64,000 nucleotides of DNA from Morella rubra (Eukaryota; Streptophyta; Magnoliopsida; Fagales; Myricaceae), in NCBI GenBank assembly GCA_003952965.2, contig RXIC02000143.1, positions 53,628-117,627 of the forward strand. The letters are read 5' to 3'. The position numbers and the translations under genes were made by a program. Positions 58,251-64,000 of this stretch are shown here, one piece after another (position 1 is the first letter of the stretch; each line of letters starts with the position of its first letter). The notes beneath the pieces are model-generated. The model had not been told where the DNA came from and ran no database searches. It worked only from the letters and a program-made list of their open reading frames with translations.

Positions 58251-61200
58251 CATGGACGTGCTGATCATCGATCTGTTTCTTAGAAACAAAAAAAACTTCT
58301 TAACTTACCAATTCCTTCAATGGGAAACATTGCTGTCTCTCCCGGGAATAACTAAATATCTCAAGATTTCTCTCTCCAGCGAACTTTTCCAAAAAGGAAC
58401 TATTTATAGAGGGCTACTCAGAATCAATGAAGACTCCTGGGCCCCATCTTTACCAGGCGGGTATTCTCAGGCCCTCAGTAAGAGGGTCTCCATCATTGTT
58501 GTTCCCATACCCCGACCTAGGAGAGGGCCTCATCCCTTATGTTCTTATTTTAAGGGCTGAAGGCCGGCCCACACTCCTCATACCCACACGGTATGTCAAA
58601 AGCTGTTATTGATCAATAGTTTCTCTACAGGCAATAACCTCCTTTTGCTTTTACATGGGGGAAAAAACATCCGAACTAATTTAAAAAATACTGACAGTTG
58701 GTGAGGAGGGAGCATGAGAAGTACGGTGAAAGGATGGCTTCAGCGGGCGGCACAAAAATATCTCAGGAGAGGGAATAACAAAATGACTCGCCTACGGGAC
58801 CATGAACAGAATCCCAAACATGTACATTAACCGTTCGGCACCAACCGGATAAATTTCCTTACCTTCATTCTTGTTATTTGAATTCTTGTGTCCAACAGTT
58901 CCACCATGGTGGGCAAATACCCCCAAGTAGTAATCCTAGGGGCGGCTATCCCCATAGTATTCTCGAAGTACTAGCGGGAACATTAAGTGAGGTTCGTTTG
59001 TGTCCCCAGCTCGGATTTCATACCATTTTGGTACTCAAACTTCCAACCCAACACGATCTTATTCAACCATGTCATAACCTTTTCACGGGGCATTCCCATA
59101 TCCAGTTTGCATAAGTATTCAGCCCTATCTAGACCTGAATAACCATTGCGCGGTAAAGCAGTAAGAAACTCAATAACCTGGACCTCGAGTAAACCCGAAC
59201 CAAAGTGGGGGGGTCAGAAAGACGTGTGAATTTCCCAACATTTCTTCTTCCCCATTATCCCATGAGGAGTGTGAACATGATTCTCTTTAGAAATTTCAGT
59301 GCCAGAAACCTTTTGTTAATACTTATGCCGCCAATTTCTTTAAGCGGAATTCTAAAGTTTGTTTGTCACATCAATCTTGAGGAGCTAATGCTCCACACCC
59401 TTCAATTGGGTGCTCCCCCTCTATTTGATAGGTAAGTTGTAGAACTATGCCGTTCAACTACATTTGTTGCGCCTGGTAACCAACTAATAAATATATATTC
59501 TTGTGTGATTGCCCCACCAAATAAATTGGACCGATACTCCCTGACTCCACGCAACCTCCCCCTATACTGCCATATGTCCCACCCATCCAATAGGCGGGGC
59601 TTGAATGTCCCTTCTAGCGCCGCCTTGGCTGTGAGCTGTAGGACACGGGGGTGTCGAAGCCTTCTGCAACACACCCCTTTAATTATCAGGATTCCGATAT
59701 TTAAGAGAATGGCTATATGTGGATAGGGGGGATGACCCCATTTCACACTTCCCACCGTCACCCTTAACGTTTTTTCGTTTACTTTTTTGGAGGATTTTTC
59801 GTTATGGATATATTTTTTTATCACCCACTATAATATTAAAACCTTTGTTTTTAACTGCTCAGGTAGGACTATTTACCATATTTATTTGTGAATTTTAATT
59901 TATTCTTTTCTACTTTACAAATATAATTAAATTAATCACCAACATATCAGTTTAAAACAATTCTGATTCAATCCATTGTTAATTATAGGAAAAAGAACCC
60001 CTAAAGTTTGATGTTATTAACCCTCAAATAAACCTTCAAAAGTATTCTAATAATTTGATAGATTTTAAAATTTAATAAAAAATAAACAATTTCATTAAGA
60101 GATTAACTAACAATCGCACCATATTAATATCCCTTTACAAATATGAATATACAAATAATCTTAAGTCTCAACTGGGGGCTGACGCGCAGGATATATAAAG
60201 TAAAAAGTGTATGAAGAATTAGTCTGAATAATTTATACTAAAATTGTCTCTTATATGTGGACATAGGGAATGTTCTTTCTTATTTTTTCATCTCCAAACC
60301 ACCAAGATCCGATACATAAAATCATCATGTCATGCCAAAAACTTAACCTCTAGAATAACACAATTGAAATATAAATATATTTAGAGAGAAAAAAAAATTA
60401 CATAGATGTTCTAACACTATGGTAAAAAATGTCCCAATCTCGTGAGAATTATTTCCCCTTGGGACCTGGTCTGTTAAAAGAGAATCTCCCATGTTTGCAT
60501 TCCTTTCCGTACTATATCCACGTTTCCTTTTGGGTCTCTTTTTTCAAAAAATGCTTAAGTGAAAAAGTTTTGCGTGGGCATAAATAACCCATCTGCTTTT
60601 CTGCTTACCGTCGATGGATCCAGCGTAAGGATCACATTAAAAACAGGGGAAAAAATCGGGTCAACCCTCCATGTTCCTTGCTGCAATCTGACTATCTCTT
60701 AGCAAGTTCAATCTAAACACCCTATTCTAGATGATTCCCTGCATAATTTTCTGAGATAACCAACATGTCAGTCCTAACCATCAAAACATCATTTGTGACT
60801 TTGCTTCTAGGAGATCCTTTAGAAATATTTTCCTTTATCCTCTTCTATTGAGTTTGTTTCTCTTCATCGTCCCCCTTAAAGTGCCTTTAGTATTTGCTCT
60901 TTTTCCTGTTTCAAAGCACTCATAATAGAATGGTCGGTAAAACTCTTAATAACTGCGGGATGGTCTTTCATTCTGCGAGCACACAACCCTTATAGGAAAA
61001 ATTCTTTTCAGTGGCATCCATAGCCTGTGGAGGGGGTGGCGGGGGTTGCTAAGAGAGGAAGAAAATATGTGCGAAGGCTATTGGAGATCAGATGCGATTG
61101 TGGCTATCGCCAATTGGTGGCCTCAAGAGAGCTGTTTGGTAAATGTTGTTCTAATGTCCCAGTTATCATATAATACAGGTAGAGAGAGAATCGGGGCTTG

Positions 61201-64000
61201 ATGATTAATCAATAGGCCGGACCCGTTAACTAATGCGTAGTGGCGAGCAATTTAGGACCAAAAAATGGTTCTAACACTGATGTTGAAACTTCTAGGTGGG
61301 GGTTTGCCAGAGAATGTCCAGTGCCTACTAGGGCGAGTTGATGTCCGTCAGGTTATTCTAACGGTGACTAAGTTGCTCCCATTATAGAATAATTTCGAAG
61401 TGTCTGGATTTCTCCACTCTCTGTGTTTTTCTTTGTCCTGTGTGCTACTGGTAGGTGTCCAAACCTTTAACAGTCCCAGTATCAATAAGAGGACCAGGTT
61501 ATTCTTCTCTTGGTTTAATTATCTTAAACATTCTAATCTCCAAAAGTATACATCACGCAAAAACCTATTATGATATGGTTTTCGTAAACCACCAAAGCAA
61601 TTATTGTTGTATTATCACTCATCCCTACCCATATCAAACGACGCCTCTGCGCAAATGTCACTGAATGTGAAGCTTGGAGTAGAGAAAACTATGAGGCTGG
61701 ACCTAAATTAATCTGGAAAACTCTTCTCGGTTTAATACTCTTATACCATGAATGGAGGATTAAAGGGCTTCCAATATCTCATATCTGTCAAGCAGCTGAG
61801 GAATCCAGGCCGAAGACTGAGATCCAGAAGAGAAAGTTTATGACTCGTTATTGGCATGCACCCAATTAATTAAACTCTAATGGAATAACCTTCTTGGGCT
61901 CTTCTGAGAAAAGGCCTTGATCGGTGTGCCACAGGTTTATATATAGAGATAGTTAGTCCAAAAAACGCTCCACAGGGCAATCTGCCGCCATTAAACCAAA
62001 GCTATCTACCTCAGATATCTGATTCAATATAACAAACAAATGAAATATCCACCTGCCTATGTTGGCCCTTTCTTTAATTGTTATTACGAGATATGCAGTG
62101 ATTCCAATATAAACGTTAGGGGAGCAAAGCCCAACCCACAAAAAACCCAGAGACCAAGCCTGAAATAATCCAAACAATTTTGAATAGATTCTTCTTATCT
62201 GCCCCAAAGCCATCCTGCATCCATCACCAATAATAGTCACTAATTAATTGGCAGTAAATTAAGTTCTACTGGATTATGTGAAGAGGGAAATTAGAACATA
62301 AATAAGTAGAGATTGGACAATAACGGTCCCAAGCGAATTCTATTTGAATAAGAGTAATCAACCTTGATATTTTATTTGACAACCCTGTTTTGATAATGGT
62401 GGCAGTGCGCCCAAGTCACCATTTACAGCAAGCAACTGAGAGAATCTAAGACTCCCTCAGACATGGAGCTTCACATACATCTAAACACCTAATATAATAT
62501 TAAGCTTGTAAAATACTTGTTCTAAGCAGCCTGTTGTCCAGAATGAGGACAACAAGATAGAAAAGTTAATGGCGATCCAGCGGGGATATGGTCGACACAA
62601 TTACGGGCGTGAGCTAAACTGCAGGCGGGAGGGGAAGCGCAAAGGCAAAAGATATATGCTATTCCCTGCTTTCCCCTGTTCTCTCCACGATATATTCTTT
62701 CAGATATTGATCATCCGATAAATGTCCTCCGCCGGCATATGAATCTTAGCCATCGGACCTAAAACGATTCCCAAAACAATGTCACTAAGATTCTCATTGA
62801 ACGATATGCTAGTCGACTAGCGTGCCCTGTTTGTTCTCCCATATCAAACTGCACAGAAAATGCCAACTATCTGGGGACGAACTATCCACCTTTAAAACTA
62901 CGAGGAAAGAAAAAAACCAAAAAATACACAACTAACAATAATGAAATCCAACATTTAACCCAAAAAAGAAAGTGAGATTAATTGTTGTTTATAAAATTAA
63001 ATTTACACTATCCTCTAAATAAAAACTCAACCTAAAATCAACCACAAAATAATTTATTACAAAATTTCGCCAAATGCGGAGCGAAGGCGATGTCGCTATT
63101 TTTAGTTTTTCTGGCAGAATTGACTAGGACAGGGGAGAAACCCCCATTAGACCAATAATCAGTAATCAAAAGAACAAAGACCTACTACTAAGCTAAGGTG
63201 ATTCTCATAGAAATCGATTTTTTATCTTAGTGACTTTCAAATAAGCAACGGGTCCAAAAACTATATTATAGTGTAACTTACAGCGACTTCTCCAAAAACT
63301 AGTGGAAGATGAGACAAAAATACGTTATTTTGATAAGCAGGAACAATTACTTGCCTTTCTCTGCCACTAGACGAGTCACAACTCAATGACATCAAAGTAA
63401 GGACAACTCTATACACAGGAATGACAACATATGTTTTCCACTAGGCTTGCTGTTCCCCGCAGGCTATTGAAGGGTGGGAAGCCAGCCTCCAATCAGTAAA
63501 TCATAACCACTTACACAGTGCAGAGATCTGGCAGGCCATAATATCAACAAAATTTTAGTCCAAATACATGTATAGAGACCGCAGACAACTCAAGTGATTG
63601 AATAGCAGGCGGTGACACTACAAATGGAACAGGTCCGATAGCAACGTTGGAGAGACACCAAAGAGGCCCAAGATTATTTCAAGAATTGAGATGAATTTGT
63701 TAGTGTTCGACCTAATGATTAAAGAAAAGTAAACACAAGAAATTACCAAGCAAAGGGAATTTAATAAAACGGAATGCAACTTATAAATTATTCAATAACC
63801 CATGTTCTAAACGTTCTATGGTGTTAATCGTGAGTTAAAATGTATTATAGCGTGAGTGGGAAAAAAATAGTACTCATTGATATTACATCCCAAATCACAA
63901 TACACAGAAAGAGTTCCGCAGTGAGTGGCTGCTAATTTAATTGCGTGGCCCGCCGTAGTGTAGCCACTTTTCTCTTTCCTTCTCCTCGCCGGCATACCAT
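58251..64000. other. Unexplained region with different texture
   Basis: Right of the MULE gene I recognise no gene, transposon terminus, long repeat or RNA. By eye the region is less AT-rich than the rest, has far fewer poly-A/T runs and microsatellites (except around 59830-60130, 60370-60400 and 62900-63060), and its open frames are short. The longest, 59402-59824 on the minus strand (about 140 residues), has no motif I know. It could be old degraded DNA, an organelle- or contaminant-derived insertion, or a misassembly. I cannot decide between these from the sequence. Confidence 0.4.

Noticed and set aside
59402-59824. A 140-residue minus-strand open frame in the right-hand region
   Set aside because: It has no recognisable motif, signal or neighbour context, and the surrounding DNA has no other coding evidence.
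59965-59974. Text gattcaatcc resembling a tRNA B box
   Set aside because: The flanking bases do not form the T-arm stem and no A box or acceptor stem is present.

Overview
The window is plant nuclear DNA, most likely from a eudicot. The evidence is AT-rich sequence full of poly-A/T runs, genes with GT-AG introns, plant-specific families (a VQ-motif protein and an organelle-type Mpv17/PMP22 protein), and typical plant transposons: Mutator-like (MULE), hAT, PIF/Harbinger-like MITEs, Ty1-copia and Ty3-gypsy. I could not fix the species. Everything here was read by eye; no search was run.

Layout. 0.2-5.0 kb: the 5' part of a MULE joined to the 5' end of a minus-strand Ty3-gypsy element. 6.0-9.6 kb: a decayed hAT transposon ending against a second MULE gene fragment. 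10-16.3 kb: MITEs, including a MULE-MITE with an exact 9-bp target duplication, an LTR-like segment and an hAT remnant. 17.1-23.2 kb: the best host gene, a six-exon Mpv17/PMP22 family gene whose introns 1, 2 and 3 each carry a small transposon. 25-27.3 kb: an hAT remnant with internal tandem duplications, then a small ORF resembling the GIR repressor family. 27.8-34.5 kb: broken Ty1-copia elements in both orientations. 36.9-38.3 kb: a single-exon VQ-motif gene on the minus strand, broken by two compensating one-base frameshifts and preceded by six CGCG boxes. 38.3-52.7 kb: intergenic DNA with MITEs, a GC-rich promoter-like patch without a gene, a short hAT derivative, an Athila/Tat-like gypsy 5' end and a gypsy LTR. 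52.7-58.25 kb: a large MULE. It has a GRF zinc-finger ORF on the plus strand and, converging on it, a multi-exon mudrA-like transposase gene on the minus strand whose last three exons are variants of one module. 58.25-64 kb: sequence of a different texture with no recognisable gene or repeat.

The host genes do not form a pathway. The Mpv17 gene encodes a predicted organelle membrane protein, the VQ gene a predicted nuclear WRKY cofactor, and the possible GIR-like gene a transcriptional corepressor adaptor. The most notable points are the two-gene MULE with a GRF ORF in the position mudrB holds in maize MuDR, the frame-flipped VQ gene with its CGCG-box cluster, the duplicated hAT termini at 43.4-44.15 kb, and the abrupt change near 58.25 kb. 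Several coding regions (the VQ gene and three MULE genes) carry isolated one-base frameshifts, so residual assembly indels should be excluded before any of them is called a pseudogene.
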